A stretch of DNA of 15,570 nucleotides from Polyrhizophydium stewartii (taxonomy: Eukaryota > Chytridiomycota > Chytridiomycetes > Rhizophydiales): contig JADGIZ010000342.1 of the NCBI GenBank assembly GCA_027604665.1, forward strand, positions 1-15,570, in the 5' to 3' direction. The translations under genes and the position numbers were made by a program. Below are positions 1-7,824 of this stretch, one piece after another; positions within the stretch are counted from its first letter, which is position 1, and every line of letters starts with the position of its first letter. The notes beneath the pieces were generated by a model. It was not told the origin of the DNA. It made no database searches and saw nothing but the letters and a program-made list of their open reading frames with translations.

Positions 1-763
1 GCGGCGGGGAGGTCAGCGGCGGGGCGTCGAGCGCACGCGGCAGCGCGACGGCGGTGCGACGCACGACGACGACGGCGCCCGGGACGAGCGAGCCCGAGTG
101 GGTCTCGGCGAGCGACTTGACGTGCGCCAGCATGATGGCGGCGACCTCCTCGACGGCGAAGGCGTCCGAGGCGTTCTGGCGGAAGAGCACGGTGGAGCGC
201 ACGGGATCCTCGACGAGGTCGTTGGCCGAGGCGCCGCGGAAGGCGGCGACGGCGGGATCGGCGAAGCGGGCGCCGAGCAGCGGCTTGATGCCGGCGTAGG
301 TAGTCTCTGGGAAGCGCATGCCCTGCGCGGCGCGGGCGGCGGCGGCCGGGCGGGGAGAGGCGGTCAGCGCGGGCCGGGCCCGTCGCGGCGCGGCTCCGAG
401 CCGCGTCGGCGGTCTGCCGGTCGGGCCGGCAGTCTGACGGAGCGGGCGGATCGTCTGACGGAGCGGGCGGGGCGGCAGGCGGGCACAGCGGCAGCAGGCG
501 GAGCGGCAGCAGGCGGGCGAGCGCGCGCTCACCAGGTCGACGGCGCGCGAGCCGACGGCGCGCACGCCGTCGCGGACGTTGACGGCGGCGTGGGTCATGC
601 GCTTGGACTCTGCGTTGAGCACCACGTCGGTCTTGCCGCCGGCGCGCACGACGGCGGCGCGCAGCCACGCGGCGCCGGCGTCGATGCCCGCGACCGCCGC
701 CGCCGCCTGCGCGGCAAGCGCGACCACGTGCGCGGCCGCAAGCGCGAGCGTCCCGGCGTGCAT
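1..763 (-). CDS. LHS1: Lhs1/HYOU1 (GRP170)-like ER-lumenal Hsp70, N-terminal part, 3' end beyond window
   Basis: This looks like the large ER Hsp70 (Lhs1 in yeast, HYOU1/GRP170 in animals), a nucleotide-exchange factor for BiP/Kar2 that helps import and fold proteins in the ER lumen. Proposed exon 1 is 763-533 (77 residues) and exon 2 is 322-65 (86 residues); the intron is 532-323 (GTGAGC...CAG, phase 0). Residues 1-24 form a hydrophobic Ala-rich signal peptide, followed by GIDAGAAWLRAAVV and VVLNAESKRMT, which match the start of the Lhs1 ATPase domain. Exon 2 continues with the ATPase-domain stretch FRQNASDAFAVEEVAAIML, AHVKSLAETHSG and GAVVVV. A GTGCGT at 64-59 with a CTGAC further along suggests a second intron that leaves the window. 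The phosphate-1 loop lacks the Thr/Ser usual after GID.G. Family assignment is fairly firm. The reading past position 65 is inferred. Confidence 0.8.
   Translation of the reverse strand, partial: MHAGTLALAAAHVVALAAQAAAAVAGIDAGAAWLRAAVVRAGGKTDVVLNAESKRMTHAAVNVRDGVRAVGSRAVDLVSARSPACCRSACCRCARLPPRPLRQTIRPLRQTAGPTGRPPTRLGAAPRRARPALTASPRPAAAARAAQGMRFPETTYAGIKPLLGARFADPAVAAFRGASANDLVEDPVRSTVLFRQNASDAFAVEEVAAIMLAHVKSLAETHSGSLVPGAVVVVRRTAVALPRALDAPPLTSPP
432..516. repeat. Short tandem duplications in the Lhs1-like intron
   Basis: An 18-bp unit GTCTGACGGAGCGGGCGG occurs at 432-449 and 453-470. A 15-bp unit AGCGGCAGCAGGCGG occurs back to back at 487-501 and 502-516. Both lie inside the proposed intron 532-323, so they should be non-coding. 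Confidence 0.85.
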
Positions 764-1011
764 GCGTGCGGTTGCGAGTGCGCGGTTGCGGGGCAGCCGC
801 TGCCGGCCCGCCCGCCCGCCGCTGCCCAGATGCCGCCGCGCGCCCCCATTGGCTGCCCGCGCGCCGCGCGCTGGTTGGCCACCGCCTTCATTATGCTGGC
901 GCAGCCCCATTGGCTGCCGCTATCGCCCGCTGCGGGGTCGGAGACTCGGCCGTGGGTCGGCGGCCGGGCCACGGCTGCGGCGCAGAGGCGGCCAGCAGCG
1001 GGAGCGGGAGC

Positions 1012-1013
<2 letters not shown>
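764..1013 (-). promoter_or_regulatory. Probable Lhs1 promoter with duplicated CCAAT boxes
   Basis: This is the gap between the thiolase 3' end and the Lhs1-like start. On the minus strand it holds two copies of the 14-mer GGCAGCCAATGGGG, with the CCAAT cores (ATTGG on +) at 849-853 and 910-914, roughly 85 and 145 bp upstream of the ATG. Repeated CCAAT boxes with the same flanks suggest NF-Y/HAP complex binding. The distal one is followed after 9 nt by CCAGC, which resembles but does not match the mammalian ER-stress element CCAAT-N9-CCACG. Function is inferred. Confidence 0.45.

Positions 1014-1060
<47 letters not shown>
1014..1060. repeat. (GA)n microsatellite, about 23.5 units
   Basis: This is an uninterrupted GA dinucleotide tract (CT on the minus strand). 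It lies 38 nt downstream of the thiolase stop codon and about 250 nt upstream of the Lhs1-like start. It is flanked on the left by short GGGAGC units. Open frames reading through it as Ser-Leu or Arg-Glu runs are artefacts of the repeat. Confidence 0.97.
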
Positions 1061-1061
<1 letters not shown>

Positions 1062-1097
1062 CAGCAATGAGGCGCAGGCGCTCATGAGGAGGCCCCC

Positions 1098-2808
1098 TCA
1101 CACGCGCTCCAGCACAATGGCAATGCCCTGCCCGCCGCCGATGCACGCCGACCCGACCGCGTACTGCGACTGCGTGCGGTGCAGCTCGTGCACGAGGTGG
1201 CCCGTGATGCGCGCGCCGCTCGCGCCCAGCGGGTGGCCAAGCGCGATCGCGCCGCCGTTGGTGTTGATCTTCTCGGGCGACAGGCCGAGCTCCTTGGCAA
1301 CCGCGAGCACCTGCGCGGCAAACGCCTCGTTGACCTCGATCAGCGAGATGTCCGACAGCGCCAGGCCCGCGCGCTTGAGCGCCGTCTGCACCGCGGGCAC
1401 GGGGCCGATGCCCATGATGGCCGGGTCCACGCCAACGTAGTTCCAGCTCAGGATGCGCGCGAGCGGCTTGAGGCCGTACTCCTTCACGGCATCCTCGCCA
1501 GCGACAATCAGGCTCGCTGCGCCGTCGCAGATGCCCGAGGCGTTGCTGGGCACAGCGAAGCAGCGGTAGGCGGCAGCACTGGGTCAGCGCCAGGTCGCCC
1601 GGCCGCATCTCACGCGCTGCATCTCGCGCGGCGCGGCGCGGGGCATGTGCGACCTACCCGGCCGTGACCAGGCCCGTATCCTTGACAAAGACGGGCGCCA
1701 GCTTGGCCAGGCCCTCGATCGTGGTTGCGGGGCGCGGGTGCTCGTCGGCCTCAAAGGTCTCGGGACCCTTGCGGCCCTTGATCTCGACGGGGGCGATCTC
1801 GGCGCCAAAGACGCCGGCGGCGTGGGCGGCGGCCCAGCGCTGCTGGCTCATGAGCGCGTACGCGTCGGCGTCGGCGCGCGTGATGCCGTAGCGCCCGCCG
1901 AGCGTCTCGGCGGTGATGCCCATGGGCGTGCGCTTGGGGAACGAGTCGACCAGCGCGTGCGCCAGCGAGTCCTCGAGCGGCATGTCGATGCCGTAGCGCG
2001 TGCCGCCGCGCACGCCGCGCAGCACATACGGCGCCTGGCTCATGCTCTCGCTGCCGCCCGCCAGCACCACGCGCGCCTCGCCCAGCAGGATCTCCTGCGC
2101 CGCGTTGACCACCGCCTGGAAGCCCGAGCCGCACAGCCGGTTGACCGTCAGCGCCGGCGCGTCCTGCGCGAGCCCCGCGCGGTGCCCGACGTGCCGCGCC
2201 AGGTACGCCGCGTCTGCCCGCCCGCCGCGTCAACCATTCGCTCGCCAGCCGCGTGATGCTGGCTCCGACGGCCGCCGGCGCTCGGCCGAGCTGCTCCCCA
2301 GCCCCCGGCGAGCGGCCCGAGCCGCCAGAGGAGCAGCGTCCACCGGTGCGGCGGCAGCGGCCGCCGACCGCCGGCACACATGCGCGCACGCACCCGCCGA
2401 CGTCTGCAGCACGTTGCCGTAGATCACCGAGTCGACCTTGGCGCCGGCAGGCAGCTCCGCAACGGCCGCCTTGGATGCAAGCCCGCCGAGCTCGTTGGCC
2501 GTGAACTTGGCAAGCTTGCCGTTGAAGGCGCCGAACGGCTGTCCGCCCGCACGCGCATGCCCGCGCCGGCCCAGCGTCGCCGCCGCACAGATGACCGCAG
2601 TGCGTCAGCCGCCGCTCCGCAGCCACGTGCGCGGGACCAGGCACCCACCGTGCGCTTGGCGGCGACTGTCCGCGCGCCGCGGCCCAGCACAGCGCCCAGG
2701 CAGCAACAGCAGCGTCAGCCCGGCTGCGTCGGCACCTCGTCAACCCCGGCGCCCAGCAGCGCGCGCGCTCGCCCCACCGATGTACACGTTCTTGGCGAGA
2801 CGGCTCAT
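1098..2808 (-). CDS. ACAA2: 3-ketoacyl-CoA thiolase, mitochondrial ACAA2 type
   Basis: The enzyme cleaves 3-ketoacyl-CoA with CoA in fatty-acid beta-oxidation. Five exons join in frame: 2808-2778, 2665-2649 (17 nt), 2538-2394, 2213-1658 and 1545-1098, giving 398 residues against 397 in human ACAA2. Introns are 2777-2666 (GTGGGG), 2648-2539 (GTGGGT), 2393-2214 (GTGCGT) and 1657-1546 (GTAGGT), all ending CAG. The N-terminus reads [19 protein letters not shown], as in ACAA2. Active-site residues are all present: Cys92 in NRLCGSGF, His354 in GHPLG and Cys384 in SACIGGGQG. There is no C-terminal peroxisomal SKL. ACAA2 has a non-cleaved N-terminal mitochondrial signal, so a matrix location is likely. 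The ATG follows a CAG, so an upstream exon cannot be excluded. Its start is 127 bp from the divergent YJU2 start. Confidence 0.93.
2649..2665 (-). other. 17-nt microexon of the thiolase gene
   Basis: These 17 nt supply two bases of a Val codon and then Ala-Ala-Lys-Arg-Thr, exactly the residues needed to join NVYI to PFGAF in the conserved thiolase N-terminus. They are flanked by GGACAG on the acceptor side and GTGGGT on the donor side. The flanking introns are 112 and 110 nt. Without the exon the reading frame breaks and the conserved AAKRTPFG motif is lost. Confidence 0.85.
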
Positions 2809-2935
2809 CTGTGCGAGTCGGACAAGGATGGACTCGCCGCGCGTCCAGACCAAATGGCCACCGGCAACCGCGCCCTCAGGACGCGCGTATGTCTCAGCAC
2901 ATTACTGCGTTTCCGCCGATTCCAGTAACCACAAA
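2809..2935. promoter_or_regulatory. Bidirectional promoter between thiolase and YJU2
   Basis: These 127 bp separate the two divergent start codons and must hold both 5' leaders and core promoters. No CCAAT or TATA box is obvious. Composition is less GC-rich near the YJU2 side (about 2900-2935). Confidence 0.5.
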
Positions 2936-4185
2936 ATGTATGGCCGCTGGACAGCCGCCCCGCCAACACGCCGCTCGCCGCCCACCGCCCGCCTGCTGAC
3001 CGCCCGCCCCGCGCAGGTCCGAACGCAAGGTCATCACCAAGTACTACCCGCCGGACTTTGACCCAAGCAAAATCCCGCGGCGCAAGATACCCCGCGAGAC
3101 GCAGCAGAAGGTGCGCCTCATGGCGCCGTTCTCGATGCAATGTGCGACCTGCGGCGACTACATATACAAGGGCAAGAAGTTCAATGCCCGCAAGGAGCGC
3201 GCCGAGGGCGAGACATACCTGGGCGTGCAGGTGCGTCCGTCTGTTCTGTCCGCGCTGCCGCCCGCTGCGCTGACACTCGCTTCGCCGACACTCTCTTTGC
3301 CAACACTCGCTGCTCGCACGGCATTGTCCTCGGCCTCGCCGGCGCTCCGTCCCTCGCATGGCCGCACGCCCGCGCACTCGCACGCCCCCGCCCGCACAGG
3401 TGTTCCGGTTCTACATCCGCTGCCCGCGCTGCGCAACCGAAATCACCTTCAAGACGGACCCGCAGAACGCAGACTATGTCGCCGAGCACGGCGCCGTGCG
3501 CAACTTCGAGCCCTGGCGCGAGCAGTCGACGGTGCAGGAGGAGCTCGACGCCGAGCGTGAGGCCGAGGAGGAGAACAACCCCATGCGTGCGCTCGAGAAC
3601 CGCACGCTCGAGAGCAAGCGCGAGATGGACATTCTGGACGCCCTCGACGAGATCCGCGCCAAGAACGCCGCACTCGAGCGCTCGGGCGGCGCTGACCTCG
3701 TTGCCAAGCTCGCGGCGTCCGCGGAGGAGCAGGAGGCACGCAGGCGCATGCTCGAGGAGGAGGAGGACGAGCGCCTGGCGCAGGCCATCTTCCGCGATGC
3801 CGACGGCGATGTCGTCAAGCGCCTTGAAGACCCCATCGAAACCCTGCCAGGCGACGACGCAGACGACGCTGCCGGTCAACCCCTGCGGGCCTTCATTGCC
3901 GACTCGGACCTCGTCTCGCCGTCGTCATTTGATGCTGCGCCTGGTGCGGGCGGCCCAGCGCCAGATGCTGCGGCAGGCAGGAAGCGGCCATTTGGCGCTG
4001 CCGCTGGCCCGGCCATTGTCGTCAAGAAGCGGGTGGTCGCACAGATGGCAGCCAGGTCCGCACCAACGGCGGTATCAGCATCTGCCTCGGCCAAGGAGCC
4101 TCCCGCGGCAGCGAAACCCAAGCCTGCGCAGGCGCAGGCACTCGGGTTGCTCGCTGGCTATGCCGACTCGGACGAGGACGAATGA
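2936..4185 (+). CDS. YJU2: Splicing factor YJU2 (CCDC94/Cwc16 family)
   Basis: YJU2 joins the activated spliceosome and promotes the first catalytic step, docking the branch helix. The exons are 2936-2937 (AT only), 3017-3230 and 3400-4185, giving 333 residues. Intron 1 (2938-3016, GTATGG...CAG) splits the ATG after its second base. Splicing yields [20 protein letters not shown], the near-invariant family N-terminus. Intron 2 is 3231-3399 (GTGCGT...CAG). Zinc-binding cysteines are C43/C46 ([19 protein letters not shown]) and C80/C83 ([20 protein letters not shown]). RNFEPWRE follows, then a charged helical stretch of about residues 115-200 and a low-complexity tail ending [13 protein letters not shown]. 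It is convergent with the Brl1-like gene, with 103 bp between stops. Identity is very secure. The split start is inferred from family homology plus splice signals. Confidence 0.95.
2938..3016 (+). other. Intron splitting the YJU2 start codon (AT|G)
   Basis: The donor GTATGG directly follows AAAAT. CTGCTGACC near 2991-2999 is the branch-point candidate, and CGCGCAG is the acceptor. Joining AT (2936-2937) to GTCC (3017 on) creates ATGTCC and the expected Met-Ser-Glu-Arg-Lys. The intron is 79 nt, not a multiple of three. Unspliced RNA has an ATG at the same place but reads a 41-residue off-frame peptide ending at 3061. Confidence 0.8.
3272..3316 (+). repeat. Three imperfect 15-bp tandem repeats in YJU2 intron 2
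   Basis: The units at 3272-3286, 3287-3301 and 3302-3316 share ACACTC at the same place in each. They lie wholly within intron 2 of YJU2 and explain the repetitive peptide seen when the intron is translated. Confidence 0.8.
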
Positions 4186-4288
4186 GAAGCACCGCCGGCG
4201 CGCCAGCGCATCTCCACAGTGTGAATGCGGCTGCTCAACGTTCCGTCGTGTGCGAGGGGCCTGCTCCAGCTCATGTCTCAACAATCCC

Positions 4289-6135
4289 TTAATTCATGAA
4301 CTGCTGGCTGCGCCGTGACCGTATCCTCGGCCCCGAGCCGCCAGGCGCATATGCACCAACCATGCCGTCTGCGCCGCCGCGTAGCCCCAGTGCGTCGGGC
4401 ATCGCCACGGACGGCGCCGCGGGTGGGTGATGGTGGTGGTGCACCGCCGCCGGCTCGCTGTGGGCGCCTCGGCGGCGCAGAAAGCCCAGCGCCGAGCTTG
4501 TGAGCATCAGCGTGCCGAACAGCGTCAGGCTGCCAAAGATCTGGGCCGTTCCATGTCAGCCTGATCTCGCGCACACATGAGATGCAGATGCACGGCAAGC
4601 ACGCACCATGGTCTTGTACGAGAGCGGGTCGATCAGCTTGTTGAGGATCTCAGCGAGCGTCTCGGCGCCAACCTTTAGCCTGCACAACCCGCACATACTG
4701 TGAGCGTGTGATCTACACAACAGACACCGCACACATCTCGCCGCATCCCACCTGCCAATCTCCTTGGGATCGCGCGACATGCACGTCTCCCACTCGACGC
4801 ACAGCTTCTCGACCGCCGGCACGCGCTGGCCCGGCGTGCAGCGGTTCTCAAAGTACGACTTGGTGCACTCGGCAATCTGGTTCGAGATCTCTGCAGCCGC
4901 GCGGGAAAGATCAGCGCCGGCCGCCAGATCGGACCGAGCCTCTGGCCGCACTCACCCTGCGAGAACTCGTCGGCCTTCATCTTGAGGTCGTGGCGGACCG
5001 AGGCAATGAACTGGATCACAATGTAGGACACAATCGCGACGATGAATGCCGTGAAGAACACCTGGATATAGCCCGTGATGAGGTACGGAAGGTGGAGGTG
5101 GCTGATGCCCGTGGATCCCGGTGCGCCGGCTGCGCCTGTTCTGCCCGCCGAGGGTCGGAACAGCGAAGGACGCCACCGGGTGCTCTCCTCGATGAGCACG
5201 TCGTCGTCGTCGCCGCTGGCCTCGTCGCCGTCGCTGACGCCGTGGCCTTGCACGCCGCCGAGGGCAACTAAGGCGTCCGTCTTCTTGCGCTTGCGGCTGC
5301 GCAGCTTGCGCTCGCTGTCGTCGCCCGCGCCGGCGGCCAGGCCGCCAACGAGCCCGGCAAGCCTGCTCCGCAGCGTCTCGGCTGCGCCAGATCCCGCAGC
5401 CCCGGCGACGCCGTCTGCGGACGAGGCGGCCGACGACGGTCGCACACGCCCGATGGGCGATGGCGTCGACGGCCCCGGCGTCTCGGCCCCCCGCGCGGCG
5501 TCGGCCCGCACGCTTGCGGGGAACGACAGCTCGCTCGGGCTCTCGGCGACCAGCGCGCTGCCGCGCAGGCCCACACCAACGCCGCTGCCCGTGCGGCCGA
5601 CCGCCAGCGCCGCCTTGGAGTTGAAGCGGTACACGCCTGCCGTCGGCGGGTCCGGTGACCCTGGGATCGTCGTGAACAGGTCGCCCGCACGGGTGTGTCC
5701 AAACGGCTTCGGCGCCTCCTCGCTGAACAGGCCCGAGTCGACGTGCTGCTGCTGGTACGGGTGCTGCTGGTGCTGCCCGCGCGGATAGAACGTTTGCGAC
5801 GCCCCGTGCACCGGCGCGGCGTAGCGCTGCGCCGCGGCGGCCGCAGCGGGCGCCGCCGCCGGCGACGCAAAGACCGACTCGGCGGGCGGGAGCTGCGGCT
5901 TGGCGTCGGGCTTGTCGTGAGCCGCCGCTGCAGCTGCCGGCGGGCCGGACATGCCGGCGAGCCTCGACAGCGCGAGCAGCCACGTGCGGCCCTCGGCGGG
6001 CGCCAGGTTCCCGTGCATCTCAAAGTCCATGGGCGCCTCGGTGCCGCGCGCCGCTGCGCCCGCTGGCTTGCCGCCGCCCGCGCGTGGCTGCTGCCTGGCC
6101 GGCTGCCGCCCTTGCTGCCCGGACCCGGCGAGCAT
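4289..6135 (-). CDS. BRL1: Brl1/Brr6-like nuclear envelope membrane protein
   Basis: The Brl1/Brr6 family acts at the nuclear envelope in nuclear pore assembly and membrane homeostasis, mainly in fungi with closed mitosis. The exons are 6135-4956, 4890-4752, 4679-4607 and 4540-4289, giving 547 residues. The introns are only 65-72 nt (GTGAGT, GTGGGA, GTGCGT), each ending CAG. The N-terminal 340 residues are low-complexity, with a basic RSRKRKK NLS-like patch and an acidic run. TM1 is about 354-378. The lumenal loop carries four cysteines at 402, 411, 424 and 430 (AECTKSYFENRC, LCVEWETC), the disulfide hallmark of the family. GRLKVGAETLAEILNKLIDP precedes TM2 (about 465-484), and a short His-rich tail follows. 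The start at 6135 has A at -3. An internal Met at 6030 in APMDFEMHG would give 512 residues and is a credible alternative. Brl1 versus Brr6 is not resolved. Confidence 0.9.
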
Positions 6136-6164
6136 CTTGCTGCGGAGATCAGCGAAGATTCCAC
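6136..6164. promoter_or_regulatory. Very short divergent gap between Brl1-like and SAP-like genes
   Basis: Only 29 bp separate the two ATG codons if both annotated starts are right, or 134 bp if the Brl1-like protein starts at 6030. No promoter motif is recognisable. The transcription starts may lie inside the opposing coding exon. Confidence 0.4.
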
Positions 6165-7733
6165 ATGGCCGACGCCGCGGCCTTGCGCTCGGCGCTCGAC
6201 GGCCACACGCTGCGCGTGCTGCAGGACATGTGCCGCGCCGAGGGCCTCAGTGCTGCTGGCAAGGTGCGCTGCCGCGCGCATGTCCCGTGGCTCGTGCCCG
6301 CCGCATCGGCTCGTGCCGGAAGAGCCCGTCGTGCGCCGCTGTCCGGACGGCGTGTCCGGCGATGTGGCCGTTGCCTGACCCGCTCGGCCTGCGCTCGTCA
6401 ACAGAAAGAGGCCGTCATCAGGCGCCTTGTGACCCACGAGATGCAGCAGTCCGCAGCCCAGCCGAGCGGCCAACCGAGCGGCCAGCCCAAGCCGCAGCCC
6501 AAGCCGCAGCCCAAGCCGCAGCCCAAGCAGCCGCCCAAGAATGGCGGGACCGACCAGCTCAAGAGGAGCGCCGGGCAGCCGACTCTGAAGGTCGAGGCAG
6601 CAGTAGAAGGTCCTCACGATGCACGCCATAACGGCAAGGCTCAAGCCGCGCCGCCGCCCAACCCCGAGATGCCCGCAGGCCTCGAGAAACGCATTCGCCA
6701 GCAGGAGCAGATTGACAAGCTGCTGCAGACCCAGGGGCAACAGCAACAACCCTCGCAGCAGATCCAGATGCCGCCGCCGAGCGCACGGCCAGCGCCGCGG
6801 CCAGATACCTTCCATTGCATCCCGTGCGGCAAGAAACTACCCATGAGCGCCGTGGGCGGCGCTGCGACCATCTCCGGCATGCGCATCGTCGTCCGCATGG
6901 ACGGAACGGGCGCTGATGCGCCGCCAAAGATTGTCCCACTCGTGCTGCGCATTCCAGACCACACCGATACCCGCTTTGCCAATGAGAAGCGATTGTGCAG
7001 GGCCTGCGTCGATCGCAACCTGCAGATCGCCGTGCTCCTCGGCGTCTCGACCGACCAGCCCGCCAGATCAGCCGCCACACCTGCTGCGGGCTCTGTGACA
7101 GCATCAACGCCGCGAACAGAGGTCATGCCAGTCAACTCGGCCGGCAAGCGTCCGTGGGACGCTGCATTCCTCAAGACCCCGATTACCACCGACGACAATC
7201 CATTTGATGTCAACTCGACCATCAACAAACGCGCGCGGCCGGCAGATCGCGGCGATGTGGCCATGCCCACGTCGGGCTTACGCTCGCGCCTGTTCTCGGT
7301 CGAGCCGCAGCCGACGCCTGTGCTCGGCGACTTGCAGAACCGCAACCGACGACCGCTCCCCGCTGCACACGCCGCCAAGGCCTCGGCAGCCGGCAAGCCC
7401 ATCGCCCCTGGCGTCGTGGCACCTTCCAGCGTCGCCCGCGCCGTCAGCCAGATCGCCCGGCCAACACAGCCGGCGGGTGTGCACCAGCAGCAGCAACAGC
7501 AGCATGCACCTGCGAATGGCGGAAGCAAGGCCGCCCGCCCGCACAAGACCCGCGTCGAGGCAGCGCGGTCGAGCGTCGTGGCAGCGGCGTCGCCCGACCG
7601 CCCACGGTACACGCCCGTCGAGTGCCCGCGCACGGCCGAGCGGGTCGAGCATCTGATGCGCGACCTTGGGTCAGCATCGCGCGACCAGCTCGACAAGGTT
7701 CTTGGCGCGCGCAGCGCCAAGCTGCCGCGCTGA
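6165..7733 (+). CDS. Unrecognised protein: SAP-like N-terminus, paired CxxC motifs, disordered tail
   Basis: The exons are 6165-6263 and 6405-7733 (intron 6264-6404, GTGCGC...CAG, phase 0), giving 475 residues. Spliced residues 11-42 read LDGHTLRVLQDMCRAEGLSA then AGKKEAVIRRLV, a good fit to the SAP helix-turn-helix (DNA/chromatin binding). A Pro-Lys-Gln repeat tract and a Gln-rich segment (about 125-160) follow. A compact, less repetitive domain contains C171/C174 (FHCIPCGKKLP) and C231/C234 (KRLCRACVDRNLQIAVLLG), a possible four-Cys zinc site with 56 residues between the pairs. The remainder is Ala/Pro-rich with KR patches (NKRARP) and a Gln run near 440. The C-terminus holds a short helix (TAERVEHLMRDLGSASRDQL). 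A nuclear role is inferred from the SAP-like motif and basic patches. I do not recognise the family. PIAS-type SUMO ligases were considered, but no SP-RING is present. Confidence 0.72.
   Translation: MADAAALRSALDGHTLRVLQDMCRAEGLSAAGKVRCRAHVPWLVPAASARAGRARRAPLSGRRVRRCGRCLTRSACARQQKEAVIRRLVTHEMQQSAAQPSGQPSGQPKPQPKPQPKPQPKQPPKNGGTDQLKRSAGQPTLKVEAAVEGPHDARHNGKAQAAPPPNPEMPAGLEKRIRQQEQIDKLLQTQGQQQQPSQQIQMPPPSARPAPRPDTFHCIPCGKKLPMSAVGGAATISGMRIVVRMDGTGADAPPKIVPLVLRIPDHTDTRFANEKRLCRACVDRNLQIAVLLGVSTDQPARSAATPAAGSVTASTPRTEVMPVNSAGKRPWDAAFLKTPITTDDNPFDVNSTINKRARPADRGDVAMPTSGLRSRLFSVEPQPTPVLGDLQNRNRRPLPAAHAAKASAAGKPIAPGVVAPSSVARAVSQIARPTQPAGVHQQQQQQHAPANGGSKAARPHKTRVEAARSSVVAAASPDRPRYTPVECPRTAERVEHLMRDLGSASRDQLDKVLGARSAKLPR
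6485..6529 (+). repeat. 12-bp coding tandem repeat encoding Pro-Lys-Pro-Gln
   Basis: There are three full units and one partial unit of GCCCAAGCCGCA. A related pair of 12-bp units encoding Pro-Ser-Gly-Gln lies just upstream (about 6462-6485). The repeat sits inside the second exon of the SAP-like gene and would vary in copy number without changing the frame. Confidence 0.9.
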
Positions 7734-7818
7734 CGCAGTGGCGGCCCGCGCGGCGTTCCGCTGCGTGCGCCGGCGTCCCGTGTGTGCTGGCATGCGTCTG
7801 CGTGCGGCAGCCGTGAGC

Positions 7819-7824
7819 AATAAA
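7819..7824 (+). terminator. AATAAA polyadenylation signal of the SAP-like gene
   Basis: This is a canonical AATAAA 86 nt past the stop codon of the upstream plus-strand gene. It is the only clear one I noticed in this GC-rich window. Confidence 0.6.

Noticed and set aside
595..1608. 337-codon minus-strand frame with a Ser-Leu run
   Set aside because: It reads through the GA repeat and overlaps the thiolase last exon and Lhs1 exon 1 in the wrong frame.
6462..6529. CRISPR-like or regulatory array
   Set aside because: The 12-bp units are in frame inside a coding exon with no spacers and encode Pro/Lys/Gln repeats.
5268..6815. 515-codon minus-strand frame across the Brl1-like and SAP-like genes
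   Set aside because: It is out of frame with the Brl1 domain and antisense to the SAP-like exon. It is a product of base composition.
6165..7733. PIAS/Siz SUMO ligase
   Set aside because: SAP-like start only. No SP-RING Cys/His pattern, and the CxxC pairs are spaced too far apart.
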